64,000 nt of DNA, from NCBI GenBank assembly GCA_037892935.1, contig JAYXKI010000014.1:496001-560000 (forward strand), read 5' to 3'. Shown here one piece after another: positions 33,967-44,768 of the stretch. The DNA comes from Phlebopus portentosus. Taxonomy: Eukaryota > Basidiomycota > Agaricomycetes > Boletales > Boletinellaceae. Made by a program: the position numbers and the translations under genes. The first letter of the stretch is position 1. Every line of letters starts with the position of its first letter. The notes below the pieces were generated by a model. It saw only the letters and a list, made by a program, of their open reading frames with translations. It was not told where the DNA came from and searched no databases.

Positions 33967-35193
33967 TAGGAAGAGCTCGCTCATGCCCTATCCTAAAACG
34001 TTGTTTTCTATTTTGTGAACACCACCCATTTCTCTGTTCATCAATCTTCTGTGGTATTTAGCTCGGAGTTTGTAGACGATCAAGATTACTACTTGATGTG
34101 TCCATCTCTGAGGCTTCGCTGGTGAGACCGGGAACACGATAAGTAAATGTGAGTGTGTCTATTTATCATTGTCATGTCGATTGTCCCCGAAGGTTTCTCA
34201 AAATGATCAATTACTGCTATTATTTTAAGTTTCCGAGGTCCTAGATTTGCGGCAAGATTCAAAACCTTACCGACAAGTGCATAACCTATTTCCTTTTTGA
34301 ACATCTCGAAGGAATATGAAACCTCGAAAGGACTTAACTTTCCTAGTAAATTTTAATGAAGCGATTTCGTGCCCGCGTAAATCTAGGTATTCTCTTGCAA
34401 TTGATACTTATCATTGATCAGAACTATTACGAGCGTGTGGTGATTACGGGATAAACTATGATTAATATCCACTCTACAAAATTTCAATTGTCTTATGAAG
34501 GCAAGCGATACGGAATGAAGCAGCAATGGGAGAGAGAGTTTCTCTACAGTAATGGCCTGCGAGTATTTATGACCCACTGGTGCACAACTATTGCGGAGCT
34601 TGAAATTTCAAGCACCGCTACGCGCACACCTTGCGAAGTCGCGTCGGCTCTACCACTCGCCACACTACCTGCTACTCCGAAACGAAATACTTCAAAGCCC
34701 ACTAGACCAAGGGCGAGCGAGTTTTCTTCGGCTGTTAACATTGGTAAACAGTTCTCTGACTATTAGGGTATATTTGTAGCTCTCATGCCGCGTTTTTGTC
34801 TCGTTGCTTGTGGAACTCTCCCTGTGTACTGAGTGCTCGACTTAGCCGAAGATGATCTATCTTTCCAAGGGAGCGTGTCTCAAACTATCGAATGAACATA
34901 CCAAGGAGGGTTCTTTCAAGATCTGGCGTACGGTTGTTGTTGCAAAACAGGTCCTCGCGCAATACCTTCTCTGGGGAATTGCACACTCAGTGACTTCAAG
35001 CTGACTTACTGCGGTCTGTTAGAAAGGCACCTTTTGGATACGTTTGGTGAAGGAACCACAGAAAGACCGAGTCAAATGCAATTTGATAATACTCTTCAAA
35101 AGTACATGCGCAAAGAAAGGTCGTTCGAAAGAAACCGGCGGTGACAAATAACTATAGATAAACAACAATCTTCAAATAAATACACCCTCACCC
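33967..35193. other. Intergenic, no gene seen
   Basis: The region follows the ARP6 stop and precedes the 3' end of the membrane-protein gene on the other strand. It is AT-rich from 34,300 to 34,560. The longest frame (34,458-34,766) has no recognisable domain. Confidence 0.5.
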
Positions 35194-36327
35194 TCAGCGA
35201 GCCGTTTGTGCGGAGTTTGTCGTGGTATGTGCTGGATTCTCCAACCTGTCCAATGTTTCAGCCAGATACAATGCTCGTTCCGCGTCGCATCGCTGTTCCC
35301 ATTCTTCATCATGGCTACGGTAACTGACCGGTCGACTTAGACGTGATGCCTGCGAAATCGGACGACTAATCCGAGAAGCTCGCGCCGCCGATCTCCGCAT
35401 GTTATTCGGCATTAATCCAGCCAGAAGTAAAGTGCTACCTCGCGTATTGCCGTATGCTGGGGGCGGAGGGATAGCGATGAGATTGTCCTCGACATCGCCG
35501 GTACCTACACCGCTCTGTGCGAGCGCAGCAGCGTAGGTAGGAAGCGGAGGCCGGTTCCACGGTGCCAAGGACATAGTCAAGCTGGTAACTCCGCTCGCGG
35601 GGACGTTCCCTTCGCGGTTGCGCGAATGCATAGGAAGAGAAGTTCTGTGATGCACATACGCATATCGCTGAGCACGGACGATGAAAATGCAACGTTCGAG
35701 AAAGAGAAGCTGCACAAGGGTAACAATGCCAAAGGACACATGGAGGAATATCATCGCGGAACTGCCAAAGACCGGGTCCGACTTCGGAGTAGACTCGGCG
35801 GAGCCAGTTGCGGAGGCCGGAGTGTCGTTGCTGGGAGAGACGGTGAGCACCTTGGAAACGACGACCCATAGAGCAATGGTGCCCAAAAGAAAGAAGAGCT
35901 GCAGCGTTAGGCGAAAGATAGTGCTGAGAGTCACGCCGCCGAATTTTTTTCCCATGCGGAGACCGAGCCATGACAGAAACGAGTTACCCTTGGAGGGTTT
36001 GTGCATCGAAGAGGCGTCGGCATTTGTTGAAGTAATGGGTACAGAGCCCGGAGCAGGAGATACGGCGTTGGGGGCGCTCGGATTTGATGGATCGCTTTCA
36101 TCTGTCGCGGCCGGTGGTACCTCTGGGTCCCTGTCTGCAGGATGGCGAGGAGGTAATGGTGTCGAATTATCATCACGTCTCACTTCCCCACTTTCTCTAT
36201 CCATACTTTCCCGATAACCAATCTCTCCTCTCTTTCGAGGTAACGGACTCGCCGGGAGCCGCCTTTCCTCCATCGATTGGGACTCAGATAACGGGGCCAT
36301 TATCGATGATTCGGCGTTCGACGCCAT
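35194..36327 (-). CDS. Two-pass membrane protein, conserved basidiomycete type
   Basis: I recognise the layout but no named family. This is a single uninterrupted frame of 377 residues with no intron, unusual in this window. It has a Ser/Pro-rich N-terminal half, then TM1 around residues 137-163 (IFRLTLQLFFLLGTIALWVV) and TM2 around residues 190-215 (MIFLHVSFGIVTLVQLLFL) with a short Ser/Thr-rich loop between them. A juxtamembrane basic segment and a cytosolic tail follow. The tail carries a PPPPAYG motif, of the kind that can bind WW-domain ubiquitin ligases such as Rsp5, and Ser/Arg repeats (SRISRPISQASRLSRP). An adaptor or trafficking role is an inference only. The shared upstream region runs to the right. 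Confidence 0.75.
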   Translation of the reverse strand: MASNAESSIMAPLSESQSMEERRLPASPLPRKRGEIGYRESMDRESGEVRRDDNSTPLPPRHPADRDPEVPPAATDESDPSNPSAPNAVSPAPGSVPITSTNADASSMHKPSKGNSFLSWLGLRMGKKFGGVTLSTIFRLTLQLFFLLGTIALWVVVSKVLTVSPSNDTPASATGSAESTPKSDPVFGSSAMIFLHVSFGIVTLVQLLFLERCIFIVRAQRYAYVHHRTSLPMHSRNREGNVPASGVTSLTMSLAPWNRPPLPTYAAALAQSGVGTGDVEDNLIAIPPPPAYGNTRGSTLLLAGLMPNNMRRSAARASRISRPISQASRLSRPVSYRSHDEEWEQRCDAERALYLAETLDRLENPAHTTTNSAQTAR

Positions 36328-37772
36328 TCGATTTTACAACAAAGAGAATAAAAATGGATATGTGAAGTGATTTGCACCAGGCAAAGATGAATGAACAAAG
36401 AGCGATCGCGCTTCAAGAATGAGGAAAGGGGCAAAGGAGGATGGGGGGCGAGCGACAAGGTGGCCCTGCCATCAGAGTTAAGAGCAACGATGGGGGACTG
36501 GCGGCTGTACTTACTGTGTTGGAACATCACCCGTCGACCAGCTGATGTGATTCGTCCAGTCGCTAACGGGGCGGCGGCCCTGTACGGAATCGTAGTCCAA
36601 TCGCGGAACGGTGGAATGTTCCGTATCACGTGGTCTGTGCTAATTCTCAATTCATGATTCAGTTCTTTCCCCCTGGAAATACCCCTTCGGGCCGCTCGTT
36701 GTCAGGCCTAGCAATTGAATATCGTGTCATCACTTCGACCATTTGGTTTCACTGGCAGATATGCGAACATGCCCCGACAAAACTCGCAGATTATAGACAA
36801 GATATTTTAATGATCCAACGCGCATGAGATACAGCTACGCCCAAGGAGAAATAATCTGGTGCCTCTATCTGTTGCTGTGTATAATGCTAGGACCCCCATC
36901 AATAACGTTATTCCCAAGGTCTCTGAACTTCAGATAATTAATTCTAGCTTCCTTTCTGAATAATTTCGGATACTTCGACACGACCAAGAACCTATGGTGA
37001 TTTGTATAAGCTCAACATATTGAAAGTACGCGGTTATGGTGTCACTTACACTAAATCATTGCTTTTCTGGGCTCGGTTGCATTTCGCCAGCTGTGCAAAT
37101 AAACGATATGCCTGCACAGTCAAGGTGACATTGCTGCGGCACTCCAATCGATCGTACGGCGTGAAATCTGTACTGTGTGATGCAACGAAGTGCGCGTATC
37201 ATTGTACAAACCATCGGTTCGGTCAATATACCTCATTATGACTGGGATCTTGCAGTACTCAGCTGCAGGAAAGCATCTTGTTAAATTGCAATAGTGTCAA
37301 GATGAAGCACAGCTAGGTAAGCAATATCTGGAGAACTACAGACGATGAGCTCAGTATTGTGTATTGACAAGTCGTTTCTGTCGCGCTAACCTGCTCCCTA
37401 TGTGACCAACGAGTACTCTGCGCACGTGAAGAGCCTATAAAAGAAGTCCTCCTGAATTGTTCTAAGCGTTGAATCCTCTTTGAGCATCTCATGCCTCAGA
37501 ATGTGGCTCTCATGGCCTGCTGAGTTGACCTTGTTCTCGACGACGCAAATCAAGGCCTTCCGGGAGGGAGATAATAAAGGATGCGTAGCCGCATCATTAC
37601 GAAGACAGGCGAGTCCGATACAATGAAGAGCATTCAGTGAATTGAGTGTCCCACTAAACAGTGGATCAGCAATTACAAGGGATGCGATTGCCTCAAGAGC
37701 GAGTTCCTGGTTTGATTGGATATTGGACCTTCAGTAGCAAGCGGTGAGATTGGTTTATAAAATTGATGGAGA
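36328..37772. other. Intergenic, no gene seen
   Basis: About 1.4 kb with only short overlapping frames. The left part holds the promoter of the two-pass membrane protein. Nothing else is recognised. Confidence 0.5.
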
Positions 37773-38141
37773 TCAATACTCGCACCTTGTATAAGCAAGG
37801 AGCTTTTCAAAGTCTTTCTTCAGCCGCTTGTAATCCTTGGGCTTCAATTCCAAAGCGTGAGGCTCGCCACATATCCGATGGTGAAAGGGAGGCGCCAATA
37901 GGCGCCGTTTGATCGCCTGCGGCCCATATCCATGTCGTGCGCAGAGCTCATTGATCCAGTTTTCAAGGCGCTTTCCCAGATAGCTATACAGTCTCCCTAG
38001 TGTAAGCCCTGGGCCAGCCAGATCTGAAGCAGTTGCTGTTGAACTGATTGACATTTGGGACAATGGCGCCTCTGCTTGAAGGCATACAGCATCTATCGAT
38101 TTGGCCAGATCAACCTCTTCTGGCAGCATTGAGAATGGCAA
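37773..38141 (-). CDS. Hypothetical small ORF
   Basis: I do not recognise this 122-residue frame. It is rich in Lys, Arg and Leu in its second half (LGRLYSYLGKRLENWINELC, then a HHRICGEPHALELKPKDYKR string) and looks more protein-like than its neighbours. No start context or splice partner is convincing. It lies just downstream of a decayed P450 fragment and could be the remains of another gene or of mobile DNA. Confidence 0.3.
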   Translation of the reverse strand: MPFSMLPEEVDLAKSIDAVCLQAEAPLSQMSISSTATASDLAGPGLTLGRLYSYLGKRLENWINELCARHGYGPQAIKRRLLAPPFHHRICGEPHALELKPKDYKRLKKDFEKLLAYTRCEY

Positions 38142-38409
38142 GAGCTGAGTGAAGGCTGTAGTGGTAAAATGGACAATGAACGACTACGGGTTCCTCCATG
38201 GGCCCTGCGTTGCGGTACTATTTGTACCCTGAAACACTGATGGTCGAAATGCAATGCGACGATTGATTGGTTTCTAACATTTCTGATATCCACAAGCTCA
38301 ATATCAATGCGTTGCTTTGTCGCTGACAGTGCTTCATTTTTAGAGACATAGTTTTTTTGGAGTCGTAACGTAACAACACACTACCAGCGACACTGCGTTC
38401 CGCCTCAAC

Positions 38410-39470
38410 TTGTTAACGACACCTGAGAGACGACCATCCTCGTCTCGAGGTGGCTCAGACCAGGACATAGGGATACCAAACCTGACGATTGCGATCAGGA
38501 ACAGTGCAAGCTGAGGGAAGGAGCGTAGTCAATAATCGATTCAAACGTCTGTTTGAGAAGTGATGACTCTTACCTTGATGTGATCTTTTTGAACTCCGCA
38601 AGAGGAGTCGCATCCACATGCTCCCATCCTTCCTGCTTGAGCGTATCATCGTACACTCTAGCAGAAGTTCCCAAACATTCCGGAACGTCGAGTGATTGAA
38701 TGCAGGAATGACAATACGTCAGTGTCTCTTTTAATCCAGAAGTAACGACATTATCGCCCATTATTCTGAAAAGTGCGTAACAATAAAAAAAATAAGTCAC
38801 GTACTACAGTATAGAGGATATCCCGGCCGTAGAAAAGCGGGATGGTGGCGACCGTCTTTAGATTCGCTTCTCTATACACTTTGTCCAGCAGGGATCTGAC
38901 CCGAAGTCGACAAAATAAGTCCAATATTAATCAGCTGATTGATGACTTACTTGTATTTCTTTCGTACCGAGGGAAGCCCACTCCGCGATCAGAGGGTATC
39001 CTTGGAAGAATCGCTGCGATAGCAGACATGGGCTGGCTCGTTGTGATCAATCGCGGTAGACGTCTGTCATGGCTCTGACGAGAGTAGAAGTGTCGAATAA
39101 ATAGAGAATAAGAACGTACTGGCCCTTACCGAGTGTGCTTTTACAACGACAAGGATACGTTTCAATATGAAGATCAACAAGAATCCTGCGCCTGGGTAGT
39201 ACGGGTACATGGTAGTCAGACGGAAAGATGCGAGTTTGATGATCTGCGTTGGACTCGATTAGATGCATCGAGAAGGATCAGTACAAGAGGAAGAGGCGCA
39301 ACAGTCAATTCGGATTTGATGGTGGGAGTTGAGAATACAGTTTGAACTGGAAGTCCACGGAATGTGCCCAAATAGCTCAATTTTGGAACAAAAAATGCGA
39401 GTATTCTTTCATCCCGAAAAAATGCAGAGCCCAAATGCAGTACAAGAAGAACACTCAAAATTCACCAATT
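38410..39470 (-). pseudogene. Truncated, decayed cytochrome P450 copy
   Basis: This segment repeats the 5' half of the P450 gene at 39,537-41,813. Matching blocks: 38,435-38,565 with 40,907-41,030 (same intron-exon edge and the same LALFLIA-type coding), the EGWEHVDATP block near 38,600-38,640 with EGWEHIDATP near 41,070-41,100, the RIMGDNVVTS block near 38,740-38,765, and the N-terminal coding and upstream region at 39,000-39,470 with 41,530-42,050. The part coding EGEDWKRHRR is frameshifted here. Nothing resembling the haem-binding half is present below 38,410. This is a tandem, same-orientation partial duplication. Confidence 0.75.
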
Positions 39471-39536
39471 GAAGACGATAAGGTTCTCCGGGACATAGAG
39501 AAAGAAATCTCTGTGCTTCTGGGTTCAACGTCTTTT

Positions 39537-41813
39537 TTATTCCCTTTCCCGTCTGATCAGCCTCAGCGACACATTCCCAAAACCCAAAGTCATCCTCAAC
39601 GTCGGGTTAAGCACTCGCTCTTCCCACTCTTGCCTCGTCTCTCGCCTCCCGTCAGCATTCAGATTTAATGCAGGTTCCACCTTCCAGTCTCGTAATAGGA
39701 GTGTGAGGAACGCCACCCCTTCGACTTTTGCGAATTTGTGCCCGAGGCAGGAACGTGGGCCTATGGAGAAGCCGATGAAGCCTTCAAGTGAACTTGCTGT
39801 GGAGGGTGAATAAGTGGAGGAGGAAGGAGGAGAATAAGGAGTCTCGTGTTGTTGCCGATGGTGTTGGTGTTGTTTGAGACCCTTCTCTGGGATTTTCTGA
39901 ACTGATCCAACGTTCTGGTTTGAAAGTTTCTGGGTCAGGGAACGTTTGCGGGTCATACACTGGCCATGATTCAATATCGAGTCATAGCTGAATTTTACCT
40001 AGAACACGTACACATTCCGACAAGATCCAAATAGATCGGAGCACCCTTCCTCACGAACACTTGCTCAATACGCTCTGGGTTGTCCCTTTCCCTTGTCGGG
40101 ATCGACAGAGTGAGATCCTTTGCTGCGACTCTTGACAACATGAACGCAGCAGCTGAGACGCAAATTCGAAGAATCATGATGAGGGGGAAAGACTTGAGAG
40201 TTCGGAAGAAAACTTACGATACATCCTAAGAGCCTCGGAAAAGCATGCCAGTACGCATATCAATACGTCAAAATCATCAAAGGTCTGTAGAAGAAAAGTT
40301 AATAGGAGAGCGTGTCCTAGACAGGAAGGTGAACTTCCTGGAATCCTGTCTCCGATGGCGGAGATTATTGAGTTGTATACCCATTCCTGTTTGTCAGGAT
40401 TCAGAGCCAGGAGAATCAGTGCAGCGGACAATGTGTTCGCTGTTGTCTCTATTCCAGGAATCTATGAGCTATTTATAAGGGAATCCATTGTTGATTTCCT
40501 TACCGTGTCCTGCAAAGGTCTGGAGCAATAGAGTTAGCAAGATGAATGAAAAGTATTGCAAAGTAATCCGAGAAACTCACAAAGACGAAGCAGTTCCCTA
40601 TAATTTCCTTGTCAGACAAGCTTAGCTTCCCATCTGAGAGCCTCGCATTGACAAGCCTTCCGAATACATCTTTGATACTCTCCGCAATATCCTCGCCATT
40701 TGTTCCCTCAATCGAATGGATCCTCTTCAATTGTTCTTCACGTTCCGCAATACGCTCGTGCATGAACGCTTCAAATGTTGTATACGCCTCGTCGATCTGA
40801 TTCAACTTTTTCAATCCAAGATTATAGCTCCATTTGGGGAGTTGGCTCCGCTCGAGAATAGATGATGCTACTTCGAAGATCATAGACTGGATAGAGAGAC
40901 GACCATACTCGTCTCGAGGCGGTTCAGACCAGGACATAGGGATACCAAACCCAACGATTGCGATCAGGAACAGTGCAAGCTGAGGGACGGAGTGTAGTCA
41001 ATAATTAATTCAAAGCTCTGTTTGAGCAATGATGTCATTTACTTTGTGTGTGATTTTATTGAAGTTCGCAGGAGGAGTCGCATCTATATGTTCCCATCCT
41101 TCCTGCTTGAGCATATCTTTATACACTCTAGCAGTCGTCTCCCAAACATTCCGATACGTCGAGTGATTGAATGCAGGAGCAACAATACGTCGATGTCTTT
41201 TCCAATCCTCGCCTTCAGAAGTAACGACATTATCCCCCATTATTCTGAGACGTGCGCAATAATTTAAATAATATTCAGTCAAATCCAAATTAGAAATGTT
41301 TATAGAAATGACGCACTGCAGTAAGTCCATACCGGGTCTGTCGAATGGAGCGTTGAAGGAAAGACATTGATGGAATACGGTAAGACTGGACGTGTATAGG
41401 ATATCTCGGCCGTAGAAAAGCGGGATAGTGACGACTGTTCTCAGATTTGCGTCCTTGTACACTAACTTCAGATGTTAGAAACAAATAAATCCAGGATTGA
41501 TTGATTGACTGATAGCTCACAGGTCTTTCTTTCGTACCAAGGGAAACCCAGCCCGCGGTGAAAAGGTGTCCTGGGAAGGATCGCTCCGATGGCAGACATG
41601 GGCTGAATCGTTGTGATCAAACGCGGTAGTCGTCTGTCGTGGCTCTGGTAGAAGCGTTAAATAAATAGAGAATAGGAACGTAATGAACGTTACCAAGTGT
41701 GCTCTTACAACGATAAGTATACGCTTCAATATGAAGATCAACAAGAATCCTGTGCCTAGGTAGAACGGATACATGGTAGTCGCAGAGGAAGGAGCGACTT
41801 TAAGGATCTGCAT
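39537..41813 (-). CDS. Cytochrome P450 monooxygenase
   Basis: This is a haem-thiolate oxidase of the fungal ER. The start at 41,813 gives MQILKVAPSS, then a hydrophobic anchor (FYLGTGFLLIFILKRILIVV). Following blocks: FHRGLGFPWYERK, DLLQCVISINI, GEDWKRHRRIVAPAFNHSTY (C-helix WxxxR), a long middle exon ending near 40,590 that leads into the I-helix threonine region after an intron, then the K-helix ExxR in ACFSEALRMY, PERW near 39,925, and the haem loop FSIGPRSCLGHKFAKVEG at about 39,715-39,770. The haem Cys is present. Frame breaks lie near 39,830-39,860 and 39,965-39,975, where KPERW and the haem loop are in different frames. Substrate is unknown. It may be intact apart from sequencing indels. 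Confidence 0.8.
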
Positions 41814-42106
41814 TGGACTCGATTGGATGCATTGAGAAGGACCGATACAAGCAAGGCACACCAGTCAATTTGAATGCTGATGGTGAGAGAGTCAAGAATA
41901 CAGTCCAGAGTCCACGGGAATTACCGAGATATACATGGCTTTTACACTGGCTGGAAGAAAGATAAAAGAAACATTTCGTCCTGAAATTTGCAAAGCATGA
42001 GGAAATAAAGTGCAGTTGTACAAGCAAAAACAAATAAAATTCACCAACACAAAGCAGATATCTATTCGCTCATTTCCTCGTCTCCTCCAGCATCCTCATT
42101 CCCGTC

Positions 42107-43044
42107 TTAATCCTCAGATCCATCCTCACCACCCTCTATCTGCTCAACCTCACTTGTCACTGAATCCCACCGAGCCCTCAAGCTCACTCTAAACACAACC
42201 ATCTTCTCCCCAATGAGCTTCAACAGCTGCGCCTGCTCGGGCGTCAATTGTTTTCCCTTCGAACACACTCGATGAGGCGCATCCAAAGTGGGCACACCGC
42301 GCACCATCGACGTGTGAAGCCCCAGTTTGCGTAACTGTGGCTCTTCGTTGTGTGGGAACGGTTCAGGCGGGTCGGAGTGGGATTGCATGACTGGACCGGA
42401 GGGTAAAATAACGTCTCGTGAGGCGACGTTGCCGCTCCGCGCGAAGTCGCGCCGTTGGAAGTCGGCAAACCAGTCTATTACTTCTGACGGAGGCGAGCCG
42501 GTGAAGAGGATCCCAACCTGCCCTTTTAGTTGCTGGAGATAATGGTAAGTGTAATTGCCGGGTAGCGGGAGAGCTGAGACGATGAACGCACTTGGCCAAT
42601 TTTGTGCAAACCGGGCTTATGTTCCTCCTCGGGAGTCGTACCGAGAGCTTTGGCGACAACAGCACATCTTCCGAAGAATATTCGTGCCGAGCTGGAAGAA
42701 GTACAAGAACGTTAGTTACAAGCCCATCTTATGAAAGGACACTGCGCACTCTTTCCATAAGCTCCGTACGGTCTTGAGATGCGTGTTTCTCATATTACCA
42801 ACCTCGAACAGCCAGCAATATCGCCATTTGTCTGCATTTTCTTGGACCTGCGAGCATGATAAGATTTAAAAAATCAGCTTGTAGAGGCACACGCACTTCG
42901 CTGATGAGTGAAGCTTTCTGCTCCTTTGTCTTTTTAGAGACTTTTGTGAGGGAAACTAGAGCAAAACAAGTGCTCAGAATCAAATCTCCAATTTTTTTCT
43001 TTTGAATTTGACTGACCGACTTTTGCACGTTTTGACTTTGGCAT
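42107..43044 (-). CDS. MRT4: Ribosome assembly factor MRT4
   Basis: MRT4 is a nucleolar paralogue of ribosomal stalk protein P0 that holds the P0 site on pre-60S particles. The start at 43,044 reads MPKSKRAKV, then after an intron VSLTKVSKKTKEQKASLISE, VQENADKWRYCWLFEVGNMR and NTHLKTVRSLWK, then SARIFFGRCAVVAKALGTTP and EEEHKPGLHKLAK. The last exon has GILFTGSPPSEVIDWFADF, and the family block EPQLRKLGLHTSMVRGVPTL, with an acidic tail to the stop at 42,107. The junction after LHKLAK would be a normal AAG|GTGCGT donor if one G were added; as written it is AAG|TGCG. The gene is divergent from DOHH with only 114 bases between starts. Confidence 0.92.
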
Positions 43045-43158
43045 GATGGCAAGGTGAAGACCAAAATTTCTTGCGGGATGAATTTATTGAGCGTGTGAAT
43101 CAGAACTTACTTCCGTCCCGGAAAAGAAAAACAGCCACTCTTCATCTTTATCTTTACC
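43045..43158. promoter_or_regulatory. Compact bidirectional promoter, MRT4/DOHH
   Basis: Only 114 bases separate the start codons of two divergent genes, one for 60S ribosome assembly and one for eIF5A maturation. Both functions serve translation, so shared regulation is plausible. No TATA box is obvious. Confidence 0.6.
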
Positions 43159-44473
43159 ATGGACCTCACCGACGACACATACAACGCACTCAGGGCATCT
43201 CTTTGCAATGAATCGGGTAAAACACCGCTACATGAGAGGTTCAGAGCTCTTTTTACGCTCAAGTCGTTGAAGAATCAGAAAGCAATTGATATTATCTCGC
43301 AGGGTGCGTTCCAAATTTTATTTGATTGAAGAACTCAGTCAGGTTAACGGGAAGGAGGTAGGGTTTGATGGCGACTCTGTGCTGCTTAATCATGAACTTG
43401 CGTATTGTCTGGGGCAGATCAGGAAGGAAAGCGCCTTGCCCATCCTGACGGAGGTGCTGAGGAATACGGATGAAGACCCGATGGTTCGCCACGAAGTGCG
43501 TTCTCCAACAACCAAGGAGAACCTGATTTATCTCAAGTCAATTTGCTTAGGCTGCTGAAGCGATGGGTGCCATCGGTTCGGCTTCTTCAATTCCTGTGCT
43601 GAAAGAATTCCTTCAAGATTCAAATAGGTCTGTTCGAGAGACGTGCGAGATTGCGATTGCGAGGATTGAGTGGGAACAGACGGATGAAGGTAGGCGACAG
43701 CGGGAAGTCAAGGATGAAGAGCTTCAGTACGTGCATACTTTGCTTCGTCTTATATTATCAACCACTGATACTTCATTTGCCTCGTTATGTGTACCCAGAA
43801 CATATACCTCCATCGATCCCGCCCCTCCCACCTCAGCCCTCCTCTCTAAAAAACCATCTCCAACCGGCGTACCGCATGAAGATGTGAATAGTCTTCGCGA
43901 GGCTTTGCTCAATACCAAGCTGCCCTTGTTCGAGCGCTATCGTGCGATGTTCGCTCTTCGGAATATCGGAACACCTGAAGCGGTTGACGCGCTTGCAGCT
44001 GGATTCACAGATGACAGCGCGCTCTTCAAGTACGTATTGAACAAACGAACCCCCCTTTTTCCCTCCTGCTAAAAATCATGCCATCTAGACACGAAATAGC
44101 ATTCGTCTTCGGCCAACTCCTCTCCCCTCATTCCGTCCCCTCTCTCATCCAAGTCCTCCAAAACACGTCCGAATCGGAGATGGTCCGACACGAAGCGGCC
44201 GAAGCGCTCGGCGGGATCGCCACACCCGAAGTCCTTCCACACCTAAAGGAATGGATGGACCGCACTGACACGCCACGCGTTGTGCGGGAGAGCTGTCAGG
44301 TTGCTATTGATATGTGGGAGGTACGTGCATATTGCTGGGACTGATTTTCAGGAATTCGCTAGTGAGAATACTGATGGTTTCTTGTTTTTTTCCAGTATGA
44401 AAATTCAGACGAGTTCCAGTATGCGAACAGTCTGCAAAAGCTGGACCAAGCTCCGCAGGCTATCACTGTTTAA
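43159..44473 (+). CDS. LIA1: Deoxyhypusine hydroxylase
   Basis: This diiron HEAT-repeat enzyme completes hypusine formation on eIF5A by hydroxylating deoxyhypusine. The start at 43,159 is [19 protein letters not shown]. The four conserved His-Glu metal ligands are visible: [12 protein letters not shown] and [14 protein letters not shown] in the N-terminal lobe, [10 protein letters not shown] and [14 protein letters not shown] in the C-terminal lobe. The lobes are joined by a linker with [10 protein letters not shown]. Five introns join in frame: near 43,304, 43,496, 43,729, 44,033 and 44,323. The product ends in a [14 protein letters not shown] tail at 44,473. The DOHH family length of about 300-330 residues is matched. 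Confidence 0.93.
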
Positions 44474-44768
44474 TATCTCGGTAAGGGAGTATTTAAGAAT
44501 AGATGTATGTTGTAGGATGCTTTTGGGGATAACAAAACTTGCTGTACGTGTAGAATCACTACTCATGTAGCTCTGCTCATCAACAAAAAAATATTTGGAT
44601 TGTGTATCCAAGTTGCATGAATACTAGCGAGACGATAATGTACAAACACCAAAATAATGATAATGATACATATGTGGCTCCTACATAAAGAGTAACGGTA
44701 AAAACCTTCCATATGGGTAAACAGACAGAAAAAAATATGAAGCCACAACCATGTCATGAGACTAGGAA

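Noticed and set aside
35681..36217. Plus-strand frame opposite the two-pass membrane protein
   Set aside because: It mirrors the minus-strand gene, which has membrane segments and a conserved PPxY-like tail.
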